Below, in pieces: positions 43,292 through 52,746 of a DNA stretch of 57,784 nt. Source of the DNA: DASZBX01 sp035943635 (GTDB lineage: Bacteria; Actinomycetota; Actinomycetes; Streptomycetales; Catenulisporaceae); assembly GCA_035943635.1 (NCBI GenBank), contig DASZBX010000094.1:1-57784 (forward strand). The letters run 5' to 3'. The notes under the pieces are model-generated. The model was given only the letters and a program-made list of their open reading frames with translations. It ran no database searches and was not told the DNA's origin. The position numbers and the translations under genes are program-made. How positions within the stretch are numbered: position 1 is the stretch's first letter; each line of letters begins with the position of its first letter.

Positions 43292-44818
43292 TCAGGCGCT
43301 CTCGTCCACGCCCTCGCCCTCGGTGAACGTGGCCAGCATGTCCGCGGCATAGATCTCGTAGCGCCCGCGGCCGTTGCGCTTGGCCCGGTACATCGCGATG
43401 TCGGCCCGGCGCATCAGGTCGGCCGGGTCCGCCGAGGCCGGGTCGCTCAGCGCGATGCCGATGCTCGCGCCCACGTCCACCCGCCGCCCGGACACGGTCA
43501 TCGGCTCGCTCAGCGCCCGGATCACCTTGTCCGCGACCTTCCTGGCCACCCGCCCGTCCCGGTCCCCGGACAGCAGCAGCGCGAACTCGTCCCCGCCGAA
43601 CCGGCCGGCCAGGTCCGCCGGGCGGGTCTGCGCCCGGATCCGGTCGGCCGCGATCACCAGCACCTCGTCGCCGACCGCGTGGCCGAGCGTGTCGTTGACC
43701 GCCTTGAACCGGTCCAGGTCGATGAACAGCAGCGCCGCGGGCGCGCCGCGGTCCAGCTGCTCGGTGGTGCGTTCCAGGAACAGGCCGCGACCGGCCAGGC
43801 CGGTCAGGGTGTCCAGCGAGGCCCGGTTCATCTTGTCGAAGGTGTGCGCGTCGGTCAGGGCCAGGCTCACGTTCTGCGCGAACGTGCGCAGGGTCTGCGC
43901 CTCCTGCGCGTTGTACCGCCGGTCCGGCCGGCGCGAGGCGACCAGCAGGCCGCCGGACACCACGCCGTTCTCGTGCACCGGCGCCGCCATCGACGCGCAC
44001 AGCTGCCCGCCGGTCAGCTCCCGGATCACCGGCGAGGCGTTCTCGTACCCGTAGAACGTCACCACGTCGTCCCGGCGCATCGCCTCGCCCGCGGCGCCCG
44101 CCTCGGTCAGCGCCACCCCCGGCGACCGGGTCGCGCTCAGCCCGGCCGAGGAGCGCAGCTTCGCCCGGTCCGGGGCGTCCGGGTCGCGCACCCACAGGCC
44201 GACCATCTCGTCGCCGAGCAGGTCCTGCAGCCCGGCGGTGATCGTCTCCAGGATCTGCTGCAACGGCTCGCGCCGGGAGATCGCCCGCTGCACCACCGAC
44301 AGGTGCGACTGCAGCTGCTGCTGTTCGCGCAGCGACTCCAGCAGCCGCGCGTTCTCGGCCGCCTGCTGCTCCGAGCGCTTGCGCATCCGGTGCTCGGCCT
44401 GCAGGGTGCGCAGCATGGTCAGGGTCAGCTCCATCAGCCGGGCCATCCCGCGCACCAGGTTGCGTTCCTCCACCGAGAACGGCTGGTCGCCCCAGCGGGC
44501 GATGATCAGCTGGCCCGGGCGGGTGCCGCCCCAGGGCGCGGCCACCGCCTGGCACTTGTCCAGGCCCGGCACCTCGATCCAGGACTTCTCCCGCCGGCCG
44601 ACCGCCAGGATGTCCTCGTGCGGCACCGCCCCGGCCGGAAAACCCACCGACGCGGCCACCTCGCCGTCCAGCACCACGGCGGCGACCTCCGCCTCCAGGG
44701 CCTGGGCGGCCCGCTCGGCCGCGCCGGCCGCGGCCGAGGCCTCGTCGGTGAACGAGGTGACCACGGCGAGCAGCTCCAACAGCTGCTGGACCTCGGGTGA
44801 CGCGGCGCCGTCGGCCAT
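43292..44818 (-). CDS. GAF-GGDEF diguanylate cyclase
   Basis: 508 residues. Two GAF-like sensory regions (about 15-135 and 185-330) joined by a coiled coil (AEHRMRKRSEQQAAENARLL) precede a GGDEF domain (about 340-495). The active-site motif is intact (RFGGDEFALLL), the upstream RxxD inhibitory site is present (RPAD, five residues before), and NDTLGHAVGDEVL and DIAMYRAKRNGRGRYEIY are typical. It should make cyclic di-GMP and be product-inhibited. It starts 3 bases after the FIST gene stop, so the two form an operon. Confidence 0.9.
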   Translation of the reverse strand: MADGAASPEVQQLLELLAVVTSFTDEASAAAGAAERAAQALEAEVAAVVLDGEVAASVGFPAGAVPHEDILAVGRREKSWIEVPGLDKCQAVAAPWGGTRPGQLIIARWGDQPFSVEERNLVRGMARLMELTLTMLRTLQAEHRMRKRSEQQAAENARLLESLREQQQLQSHLSVVQRAISRREPLQQILETITAGLQDLLGDEMVGLWVRDPDAPDRAKLRSSAGLSATRSPGVALTEAGAAGEAMRRDDVVTFYGYENASPVIRELTGGQLCASMAAPVHENGVVSGGLLVASRRPDRRYNAQEAQTLRTFAQNVSLALTDAHTFDKMNRASLDTLTGLAGRGLFLERTTEQLDRGAPAALLFIDLDRFKAVNDTLGHAVGDEVLVIAADRIRAQTRPADLAGRFGGDEFALLLSGDRDGRVARKVADKVIRALSEPMTVSGRRVDVGASIGIALSDPASADPADLMRRADIAMYRAKRNGRGRYEIYAADMLATFTEGEGVDESA

Positions 44819-44821
44819 CGG

Positions 44822-46006
44822 TCAGCCCAGGGCCAGCACGGCGAGGGTCTGGTTGTGGAACCCGTCGATGCCGCGCACCCGCGCTATCTCCCCGTAGGTG
44901 TAGAACCCGGCGAACGGGGCCGACCCGGCCCACTTCTCCAGCCGCTCCCCCTCCCGCCGGATCCCCTCGTCGCCGAGCACCGCCCGCAGCGCGGCGCAGC
45001 TGAAGGTCAGCAGGCCCAGCGGCGGGCGCCCGCCGAGCCCGGCCAGCGCGTCCTGGCAGGCCGCCTCGGTCGCGGCCAGGATGGACTCCTCGTCCCCGGT
45101 CATCACCCAGGTCAGGCCGCCGTGGTCCATCGCGCTGCCGCCGCCGACGGACCGGCCGGCGATGTCCACCTCGGTGCTCAGGTTGCGCGCCTCGACCCCG
45201 CTGCGCCGCTGCACGCCGAGCGGGCGGCTGAGCGCGAAGTCCTTGAACGCCTCCGGGTCGGTGTAGGCCGCGGCCGGGGCCTGGGCGCGGTCCAGGTAGG
45301 CGTCCAGGGCCGGCTGGTCGTCGAGCGAGTACACCCGGCCGTTGCCGCTGCCGGTCACGATCATCGGCTGCCCGGTCTTCTGCCAGCCGTGCCGGAACGC
45401 GATCGACAGCGGCGCCTCGGAGGCGATGGCCACCGCGATCGCCGCGTCGGTGAGCACCCGGTCGTCGGCGATCAGGAACCCGCCGGTCATCCGCCAGCCG
45501 TCCGCGCAGGCGCCGCCGAACAGCGGCACGGCCGCGCCGACCACGCTGTACACCCCGCGCAGGATCGCCTCCTGGTCGCGCACCATCCCGTCGGTCAGCA
45601 GCAGCAGGGCCCGGTGCTCGAGCGGGTCGACCTCGCCGGCGCAGCGGGCCAGGGCGGCCCCGGCCTCGCGCTGCCGGCCGGAAACGTTTTCGGCGACGGC
45701 CAGCCGGACGCTGAACCCGGGCCCGCCGATCGCGGCCACGGTGACCGAGCCGTCGGTCGGGCCGCCGGGGGCCAGCTCGCCGTGCGTGGTGCAGCCGACC
45801 ACCGGCACCCCGGGCGCGGCCGCGCGCAGCCCGTCCAGCACCCCGGCCAGGTCGTGCGTGATCGCGGTGAACACGATCAGCAGCTTCGGGTCCGCGCCGT
45901 GCAGGGCGGACCCGGCCGCCGCGGCCGCGGCGGTGCGCGAGTCGGCGGCGCCGGACCGGCCCACCCCCATCCAGCGGCGTCCGTCCTCGGAGTCTCGCGT
46001 CTCCAT
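44822..46006 (-). CDS. FIST-domain sensory protein
   Basis: About 394 residues. ATG 46006 is used because AGGAG lies 8 bases upstream; a GTG at 46012 is too close. The FIST N domain (about 40-225; LIVFTAITHDLAGVLDGL, VVGCTTHGELAPGG, GGACADGWRMTGGFLI) and FIST C domain (about 235-385; FKDFALSRPLGV, LLTFSCAALRAVLGDEG, FAGFYTYGEIARV) are complete. FIST proteins bind small ligands such as amino acids. Here it is paired with a diguanylate cyclase, so it may sense a ligand for it. Confidence 0.87.
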   Translation of the reverse strand: METRDSEDGRRWMGVGRSGAADSRTAAAAAAGSALHGADPKLLIVFTAITHDLAGVLDGLRAAAPGVPVVGCTTHGELAPGGPTDGSVTVAAIGGPGFSVRLAVAENVSGRQREAGAALARCAGEVDPLEHRALLLLTDGMVRDQEAILRGVYSVVGAAVPLFGGACADGWRMTGGFLIADDRVLTDAAIAVAIASEAPLSIAFRHGWQKTGQPMIVTGSGNGRVYSLDDQPALDAYLDRAQAPAAAYTDPEAFKDFALSRPLGVQRRSGVEARNLSTEVDIAGRSVGGGSAMDHGGLTWVMTGDEESILAATEAACQDALAGLGGRPPLGLLTFSCAALRAVLGDEGIRREGERLEKWAGSAPFAGFYTYGEIARVRGIDGFHNQTLAVLALG

Positions 46007-46263
46007 GGCCACTTCTCCTCACACGCGGAAGTTGCCGCCGGCATCCGCCGCCGGAGCCCAGGGCCGGACCGGTTCGCATCGGACCCTCATTATTTCCCGG
46101 ATACCGCCGTTTCGCGACACGATCGGCGCAATTGCGTACACGTGTTCTCCGGGATCGGGCGAGACCGGGCGGGGCTCGGAGTCGTCGTCCGGCTCCGCCG
46201 GGTGACGGCCACTGAGGATTCTGCCATACTCCCGGCGCGAGTGAGACAGGACGTTACGTTCCG

Positions 46264-46437
46264 GTGGCCCGCTTCGGTCGGGCCGGGGGTCGGCCCTGGT
46301 ACGCCTCCGGCGCGGTCGACCCGCGCCCGCTGGTGGCCGCCACCGTGGGACTGGCCGAGGTCGGCGCGGTGCTCGGCGGCGCACGCCCGGCCGGGGCCGG
46401 CCCGGGGCCGAAGATCCACGTGGACCCGCGCCGCTGA
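46264..46437 (+). CDS. Possible small hypothetical protein
   Basis: 57 residues from GTG 46264 to TGA 46437, containing RPLVAATVGLAEVGAVLGG and ending GPKIHVDPRR. Codon use is typical of the window, but there is no clear binding site. It lies in the 584-base gap before the RHS gene and could be a gene-end remnant. Nothing else is seen in that gap. Confidence 0.3.
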   Translation: MARFGRAGGRPWYASGAVDPRPLVAATVGLAEVGAVLGGARPAGAGPGPKIHVDPRR

Positions 46438-46590
46438 CGTGGCCCGGAAAATTGTTCACCGGTTTCACAAATCGGCCGCGCAGCCAGAGGGTCGCAAAGT
46501 ACTGTGTGAGCTTGCAGTGCTATCGTGTTCTGACGGTTTGTGACGGTTGGCGCGGTGCGGGCGGCACGACGCGAAGGGGACGGGTGAGCA

Positions 46591-49500
46591 GTGGCCAGCG
46601 CGTTGGCGGCCATAGTCAGGGATTTCGTGAACGACACCACCGAGGCGATCAGCACCAGGGTCGGCCCATTGATGGAGTCGTTCACCCGCAGGACCGGGGA
46701 CATCGTCGCGCAGAACGCCGGCGGCATCGACGGCGCCGAGTCGCAGGTGACCGACAGCATCACCGGGGTGACGCGGACCGGCGGAGATGGCGTGGCTCCG
46801 GGAGACGTGCATCCGGGCGCCGGTCCCGAGCCGCCGGGCGGTAGTGGCGCGGCCGGAACCGGAACGCATCCCGGCGATCTCGCGCCGCCGCAGGCCCCGG
46901 CCGCCGTTCCCGGCCCGACCGCTCCGGCGCCGGTCGACACGCAGGGTGTGGGCCCGTGCGGCAAGGCCGGGGAGCCGGTGGACGTGGTCTCCGGCCAGTA
47001 CGTGACCGCCGCCGTCGACGTCGACCTGCCCGGGGTCCTGCCGCTCGTCCTGCGCCGTGCCTACGCCTCGGGCTACCGCGGCGGCCGGCTGCTCGGGCCC
47101 GGCTGGTCGTCGACCCTTGACATCAGGGTTCAGATCACGCGCGACGCGGTCTACTTCGCCGACGACGACTGCCGCATCCTGGAATTCCCCGTCCCCGACC
47201 CGGCCGCCGCAGCCCGCCCGGTCCTCCCGGCCGCCGGCGAGCGGCTGGAACTGACCTGGGACCGGGAACGCGACGAGATCCGGATCCAGAACCCGGTCAC
47301 CGGCCGGACCTGGCACTTCACCACCATCGGGGCCACCCGCGTTGCCGGTACGGGCCCTGACGACGACGCACCCGGCTCCGTCGCTGGCACCGAGATCCGC
47401 CCGCTGACCGCGATATCCGACCGCAACGGCAACCGGATCGTCTTCACCCGTGACCAGGACGGCCTGCCGACCGAGGTCACCCGCTCCGGCGGCTACCGCG
47501 TCGCCGTGGACACCGGATACACCGCGGCCGGATTCCGGGTCGAAGCCCTACACCTGGTGCACCCGACCGATCCCGACCGAACCAGTATGCTGACGGCGTA
47601 TCAGTTCGATCTCAGAGGTCGGATGATCGGCCTGATCGGCCCGACCGACGTGGCATTCGAGTACGAATACGACACCGCCGACCGGATCACCGCGTGGACC
47701 GACCGTACCGGCTACCGCTTCGCGTACCGCTACGACGACCTCGGCCGGGTGACCGCCACGGACGGCGACGGCGGCTACCTGTCCGGCACCTTCGCCTACG
47801 ACCCCGGGAACCGGACCACCGCCTATACCGACAGCCTCGGCCACACAACCGAGTACCGGTACGACGATCGCGGCCACGTCACCACGACCGTCGACGCACT
47901 CGGTCACAGCACCCTGACCGAATACGACCCCTACGGCCGCCTGGTCTCGCGCACCGACGAACTCGGCCACGCCACCCGCGTCTCGGTCGACGACGCCGGC
48001 GACCCGGTCCGGATCGACCGCCCGGACGGCACCAGCGTCTCAGCACGCTACGACGCACGGCACCAGCCGATCGAGATGACCGATCCGTCCGGCGAAGTGT
48101 GGCGCTACACCCGCGACGACCGCGGCAACCTGCTCGCCGCCACCGACCCGCTCGGCCACGTGACAGCCTTCTCCTACGACGAGCGCGGCATCCTGCTCTC
48201 CCGCACCGACGCACTCGGCCAGGTCACCCGGTACGTGTCCGACCGCGCGGGTCTGCCGCTGTCCGCGACCGACCCGGCCGGCGCCACCTGGACCGCCACC
48301 CGCGACCCGCAGGGACGGGTCCTGTCGTCGACCGACCCGCTCGGCGCGAGCACCGTCACCACGTGGGACGGCGCCGGTCACCCGGTCTCGCGCACCCACC
48401 CGGACGGCTGCCGGGAGACCTGGACCTGGGACGCGAACGGCTCGCTGCTCGCGCACACCGACCGGTCCGGACGCAGCACGGCGTTCGAGGTCGGCCCGTT
48501 CCGGCGGGTGGTCGCGCGCACCGGCCCGGACGGCGCCCGGCACACCTTCGTGCACGACACCGAGCTGCGCCTGACCACGGTCACCGACCCGCAGAACCTG
48601 ATCTGGAGCTACACCTACGACGAGCGCGGAAACCCGACCGGCGAACGGGATTTCAACGGTCGGGCCCTGACCTACGGCTACGACGCCGCGGGCCGGATGG
48701 AGCGCCGGACCAACGCGGTCGGCCGCAGCGTCGAACTCGTGCGCGACGGGGCCGGGCGGGTCGTCGCCCAGCACTGCGACGACGGCTCCGTCACCTCCTT
48801 CGGCTACGACCGGCTCGGCCACCTGGTCCGGGCCGCCGGGCCGGACTGCGACCTGGCCGTGATCCGCGACCCGCTCGGCCGGGTCCTGGCCGAGACCGCC
48901 GGCGGGCGCACCCTGACCAGCACCTACGATCCGCTCGGCCGCCGGCTGACCCGGATCACCCCGACCGGCCGGGTCTCGCGCTGGCAGTACGACGACCGGA
49001 CCGGCCGTCCGCTCACCCTGACCAGCGGCGCCCGGCAGATCTCGTTCGGCCACGACCCGGCCGGGCGCGAGACGCACCGCCGGATCGGCCCGGACACGGC
49101 CCTGACCAGCGTCCGGGACGACCTCGGCCGGCTCACCGCCCGCCGCGTGATCGGCGCGGACGGCCCATCCGGCGCGGCCGCCCACGCCGACTCTGCCGCC
49201 GCCCAGACCGCGCGGCTGCTGCACGAGCGGACCTGGACGTACCACGCGGACGGCAGCCCGGAGACCATCAGCGACCTGACCGACGGCCTGCGGCGCCTGG
49301 ACGTCGACGTGCTCGGCCGGGTGACCGCCGTGAACTCGGCGACCTGGACCGAGCGCTATGCCTACGACGAGGCCGGCAACCTCACCCATGCCGAGGACAC
49401 CCGCGACCCCGACGCGCCGACCGGCGGCCCGCGCGTGCTCACCGGCCTGCTGCTGCGCGAGGCCGGGCGCACCCGCTACGAGTACGACGCCCAGGGCCGC

Positions 49501-50541
49501 GTGATCAAGATGGTCCGGCGCACCCTCTCCGGCCAGCACAAGGTCTGGACCTACCAGTACGACGCGTACGACCGCCTGATCGAGGCGGTCAACGCCGCGG
49601 GCGAGCACTGGCGCTACCAGTACGACCCGCTCGGCCGCCGGATCGGCAAGCGCCGCTTCGACGAGGACGGCGCCACGGTCGAAGAGGTCAGATTCACCTG
49701 GGACGGCACGGTCCTGGCCGAGCAGGACCACTACTGCGGCAAGGTCCCGACCGTCACTGCGGTCGGCTGGGACCACGAGCCCGGCACCTGGACCCCGGTC
49801 ACCCAGGACACCCGGACGTTCTACGCCGCCGCGCCGCAGGAGGTGATCGACCAGGCGTTCCACGCGGTCATCACCGACCTGGTCGGCGCCCCGACCGAAC
49901 TCGTCGACCCCGACGACGGCCGCACGGTCTGGCGCAGACGGACCGGCCTCTGGGGCGCCACGATCCCCGAAAACCCGGCTGCGGCCCCGACCGACGACGG
50001 CCGCCGCACCGGCGACTGTCCGCTGCGGTTCCCCGGCCAGTACCACGACGCCGAAACCGGCCTGGACTACAACTACCAGCGCTACTACGATCCCGGCACC
50101 GGCCGCTACACGACCGCCGACCCGCTCGGCCTGGTCCCGGCGCCGAACCACTACGCCTATGTCGAGAACCCGCTGCGCCTGCTCGACCCGTTCGGCCTGG
50201 CCGGCGGACCCCCGCCCGGCGGCCGGCCGGCCGGACCGATCTCGATGGACACCGCGGTGAGCCTCGGCGCGGACTTCGTCGGGGACAACGCCCGGATCGT
50301 AAGATCGGGCAGTGGCGGATTCCAGTTCCTCAGCACCGGGACCGACCCGGCCGGCGACACCGTGACCGGCATCGCCCGCTTCGACATCAACCCGGCCTCC
50401 CCGCACGTCCAGGGTCTCGGCCCGCACCTGAACCTCGAGACGCAGGTCAACGGCACGACCGTCCGCAGCGGCCCGCTGGCCGACCCGCACATCTCGATCG
50501 ACCCGGCGACCATCCGCCCCGGAGACATCCCATGCCCGTGA
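46591..50541 (+). CDS. RHS-repeat polymorphic toxin
   Basis: 1316 residues; GTG 46591. An N-terminal helical region (1-60) and linker lead to the DUF6531-like head (CGKAGEPVDVVSGQYVTAAV). About 20 YD repeats follow through residue 1190 (for example YEYDTADRITAWTDRTGYRF and YDERGNPTGERDFNGRALTY). The RHS core end is RYYDPGTGRYTTADPLGL, with NPLRLLDPFGLAGG. The last 108 residues are a separate toxin domain (SLGADFVGDNARIVRSGSG, FDINPASPHVQGLGPHLNLE, HISIDPATIRPGD). I do not know its activity. RHS shells encapsulate and deliver the C-terminal toxin into neighbouring cells. There is no T6SS in actinomycetes, so the export route is open. Confidence 0.92.
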   Translation: MASALAAIVRDFVNDTTEAISTRVGPLMESFTRRTGDIVAQNAGGIDGAESQVTDSITGVTRTGGDGVAPGDVHPGAGPEPPGGSGAAGTGTHPGDLAPPQAPAAVPGPTAPAPVDTQGVGPCGKAGEPVDVVSGQYVTAAVDVDLPGVLPLVLRRAYASGYRGGRLLGPGWSSTLDIRVQITRDAVYFADDDCRILEFPVPDPAAAARPVLPAAGERLELTWDRERDEIRIQNPVTGRTWHFTTIGATRVAGTGPDDDAPGSVAGTEIRPLTAISDRNGNRIVFTRDQDGLPTEVTRSGGYRVAVDTGYTAAGFRVEALHLVHPTDPDRTSMLTAYQFDLRGRMIGLIGPTDVAFEYEYDTADRITAWTDRTGYRFAYRYDDLGRVTATDGDGGYLSGTFAYDPGNRTTAYTDSLGHTTEYRYDDRGHVTTTVDALGHSTLTEYDPYGRLVSRTDELGHATRVSVDDAGDPVRIDRPDGTSVSARYDARHQPIEMTDPSGEVWRYTRDDRGNLLAATDPLGHVTAFSYDERGILLSRTDALGQVTRYVSDRAGLPLSATDPAGATWTATRDPQGRVLSSTDPLGASTVTTWDGAGHPVSRTHPDGCRETWTWDANGSLLAHTDRSGRSTAFEVGPFRRVVARTGPDGARHTFVHDTELRLTTVTDPQNLIWSYTYDERGNPTGERDFNGRALTYGYDAAGRMERRTNAVGRSVELVRDGAGRVVAQHCDDGSVTSFGYDRLGHLVRAAGPDCDLAVIRDPLGRVLAETAGGRTLTSTYDPLGRRLTRITPTGRVSRWQYDDRTGRPLTLTSGARQISFGHDPAGRETHRRIGPDTALTSVRDDLGRLTARRVIGADGPSGAAAHADSAAAQTARLLHERTWTYHADGSPETISDLTDGLRRLDVDVLGRVTAVNSATWTERYAYDEAGNLTHAEDTRDPDAPTGGPRVLTGLLLREAGRTRYEYDAQGRVIKMVRRTLSGQHKVWTYQYDAYDRLIEAVNAAGEHWRYQYDPLGRRIGKRRFDEDGATVEEVRFTWDGTVLAEQDHYCGKVPTVTAVGWDHEPGTWTPVTQDTRTFYAAAPQEVIDQAFHAVITDLVGAPTELVDPDDGRTVWRRRTGLWGATIPENPAAAPTDDGRRTGDCPLRFPGQYHDAETGLDYNYQRYYDPGTGRYTTADPLGLVPAPNHYAYVENPLRLLDPFGLAGGPPPGGRPAGPISMDTAVSLGADFVGDNARIVRSGSGGFQFLSTGTDPAGDTVTGIARFDINPASPHVQGLGPHLNLETQVNGTTVRSGPLADPHISIDPATIRPGDIPCP

Positions 50542-50942
50542 CCGATCTCGCGCTGCGCTACGTCGACACCCCGATGCAGGAGGTCGACGTCGCCCTCACC
50601 CGCCCGGCCGCCCTGGCCCTGGCCGCCGCCCTGGACGCAGGCCACGGCACCTTCGACGCCGCGCCCGATCCCGACGACGACCCCTCGCCCTACCGTGCCT
50701 TTCTCAACCACCTGGAGGTTGTCACCCATCCCGGGGGCAAGGTCACGATGCACCTGGACGTCCCCGCATCCACCCTGCGGTTCACCGGCGCCCCCGCGCA
50801 CCTGAAGGTCCTGGCCGCCAACATCCGCGCCCTGGCCGAGGACCCCGACCCGACCGGGCACCTGCACGTCGAGTACTTCGAAGAGCACTACTATCTGGCC
50901 GAGTCAGAACCCTCTGTCATCTTCCATTTCGCCCAGGCGTAG
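50532..50942 (+). CDS. Probable immunity protein for the RHS toxin
   Basis: 136 residues; ATG 50532 lies 10 bases inside the RHS gene, so it is translated with it. The sequence is acidic and mixed alpha/beta, with LTRPAALALAAALDAG and HVEYFEEHYYLAESEPSVIF. It resembles no family I can name; position, size, overlap and charge fit an immunity protein that neutralises the adjacent toxin tip. Confidence 0.7.
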   Translation: MPVTDLALRYVDTPMQEVDVALTRPAALALAAALDAGHGTFDAAPDPDDDPSPYRAFLNHLEVVTHPGGKVTMHLDVPASTLRFTGAPAHLKVLAANIRALAEDPDPTGHLHVEYFEEHYYLAESEPSVIFHFAQA

Positions 50943-50962
50943 CAGACATGCCATAGCAGACT

Positions 50963-50996
50963 TGTGGCCCGCCTGGATTTCCCCAGGCGGGCCACA
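50963..50996. terminator. Strong bidirectional terminator hairpin
   Basis: Perfect 14-base arms (50963-50976 and 50983-50996) with a 6-base loop (ATTTCC) between the convergent immunity and GH5 genes. The stem can extend two more pairs. Confidence 0.75.
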
Positions 50997-51029
50997 GGTT
51001 TCACCTCAACTCAGCTCACTGCGAATCGC

Positions 51030-52628
51030 CTATCCAAGCCCGAGCAGATGCGCCTTGTACGCCGAACCGTACGCCGTCGGGGTCCCGGTGTAGTCCGTGA
51101 TCAGCGTCGGGCCGCTGGAGCAGCCGCCGGACCAGTCGTTCCAGGTCCAGGCCAGGTAACCGGTGCCCTGCGAGTCCAGCCAGTTCATCAGTGGATTGAT
51201 GTAGCTGCCGGAGCAGTCGTTCTCGCCGATCTCGCCGGCGATCAGCGGCACCTTGGCGATCACCGGGGCGATCTGGCTGGTCCAGCAGGACTGGTTCGAG
51301 CAGGTGTTGAAGTTGTACGAGTGCCACGACGCGGCCAGGTCGTGGTCCGGGTCGGTCGGCTCGTACTGCAGCCACTGGGTCAGGTCGTTGGAGTAGGCTA
51401 GGCCGCCGAGCATCAGGACATTGTTCGCCCCGGTCGACCGGACCGCGGTGACCAGCGACTGCATGCCCGCGACGGTGTACGAGATCCCGCCCGAGCAGGA
51501 CGAGCCGCCGTTGAGCCAGCACTGCCACGCCGCGGTCTCGGTCGGCATGGCCCGGTCCGGGTACGGCTCGTTGAACAGGTCGAAGATGACCGCGTCATTG
51601 CCCTTGAAGGTGCCGGCCACCGACGTCCAGAACGGCACCGCCCCGGCCGCGTCCGGCATCGGCTTCTGGCAGGTGGCCTGGGCCGACGAGCACCCGGACG
51701 AGTTGCCGGTGTAGACCCCGTCGGTCCAGTGCAGGTCGAGGATCGCGACGATGCCGTTGGCGTTGAGCAGCTTGACGTACGCCGTGACCGCCGACTGGTA
51801 GTTCGCCCCCGCGTCGGCCGCGGTGACGTACGACTCGGCGTTCCAGCAGGCCTCGTTCAGCGGGACCCGGACCGCGGTCACGCCCCAGCTCTTGATCGCG
51901 CTGACCGCGGTCTGGTCCATCGGGCCGTCCCAGATCCCGGTGCCCTGGACGCACGAGTACTCCCCGCCGGAGCGGTCCACGCCGTGCAGGACCACGGTCG
52001 CGCCGTTCTGGTCCACCAGCTTGTTGCCGGAGACCTGCAACTGCGGGGCGGCCCCGGAAGTCGGCGGCGGGCTGGTCGGCGGTGCGGTGGTCGGGGGCGC
52101 GGTGGTCGGCGGCGGCGTCACCGGGGACGTGGTGGTCGGCGGGGGCGTGGTCGGCGGCGGGGCCGAACCGCCGTTGCAGGCCACGCCGTTGAGCGTGAAC
52201 GCGGTCGGGGCCGGGTTCGACCCGGACCAGGAACCGTTGAAACCGATCTGCACCGAACCGCCGGACGCGATCGCGCCGTTCCAGCTCTCGCTGGTCACGT
52301 TCACGTTCGCGCCGGACTGGGTCCAGGTCCCGTCCCAGCCGTCGGTCACCGCCTGCCCGGCGGTGAACGCGAAGCCGAGCGTCCAACTGGACACCGCCGC
52401 CATGTTGTTCGTGATCGTGATCGCCGCGCCGAAGCCGACGTTCCACTGGTTGGTGGCCGAGTAGGTGACCTGACAGGCCGGGGTGGCCGCCGAGGCCGGG
52501 GCGGCCAGCACGGTCGCCGTGCCGGCGCCGATCACCAGGGCCGCGACCCCGGCCGCGGCCGCCGCCGAGCGCAGTCCGCTGCGCTGGGCCCGCCGGCGCG
52601 GGGGCCGCAGATGGGACAGGGGATTCAT
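51030..52628 (-). CDS. Secreted GH5 cellulase with CBM2
   Basis: 532 residues; ATG 52628 with GGAGG upstream. A signal peptide (about 1-47) is followed by an N-terminal CBM2 cellulose-binding module (about 50-150; CQVTYSATNQWNVGFGAAIT, with Trp residues and a terminal Cys), a Pro/Thr linker and a GH5 catalytic domain (about 195-530). The acid/base Glu is in VIFDLFNEPYPD and the nucleophile Glu in PLIAGEIGEND. It hydrolyses beta-1,4-glucan. It follows the GH6 gene on the same strand. Confidence 0.93.
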   Translation of the reverse strand: MNPLSHLRPPRRRAQRSGLRSAAAAAGVAALVIGAGTATVLAAPASAATPACQVTYSATNQWNVGFGAAITITNNMAAVSSWTLGFAFTAGQAVTDGWDGTWTQSGANVNVTSESWNGAIASGGSVQIGFNGSWSGSNPAPTAFTLNGVACNGGSAPPPTTPPPTTTSPVTPPPTTAPPTTAPPTSPPPTSGAAPQLQVSGNKLVDQNGATVVLHGVDRSGGEYSCVQGTGIWDGPMDQTAVSAIKSWGVTAVRVPLNEACWNAESYVTAADAGANYQSAVTAYVKLLNANGIVAILDLHWTDGVYTGNSSGCSSAQATCQKPMPDAAGAVPFWTSVAGTFKGNDAVIFDLFNEPYPDRAMPTETAAWQCWLNGGSSCSGGISYTVAGMQSLVTAVRSTGANNVLMLGGLAYSNDLTQWLQYEPTDPDHDLAASWHSYNFNTCSNQSCWTSQIAPVIAKVPLIAGEIGENDCSGSYINPLMNWLDSQGTGYLAWTWNDWSGGCSSGPTLITDYTGTPTAYGSAYKAHLLGLG

Positions 52629-52746
52629 GGGGGAGTGCCTCCGGAAAGGGGGAGAGGAGGGGCGGGATGGGGACGGGCCCCGGTACCGTTCGCCCCGGGG
52701 CCCGGACTGGTCACAGCCCTACGGCCGGGTCAGGAACCCGGCCGGG

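Noticed and set aside
47694..50531. Very long frame overlapping the RHS gene in another phase
   Set aside because: Arg/Pro-rich shadow of the repetitive RHS coding sequence; only its last part from 50532 is a separate real gene.
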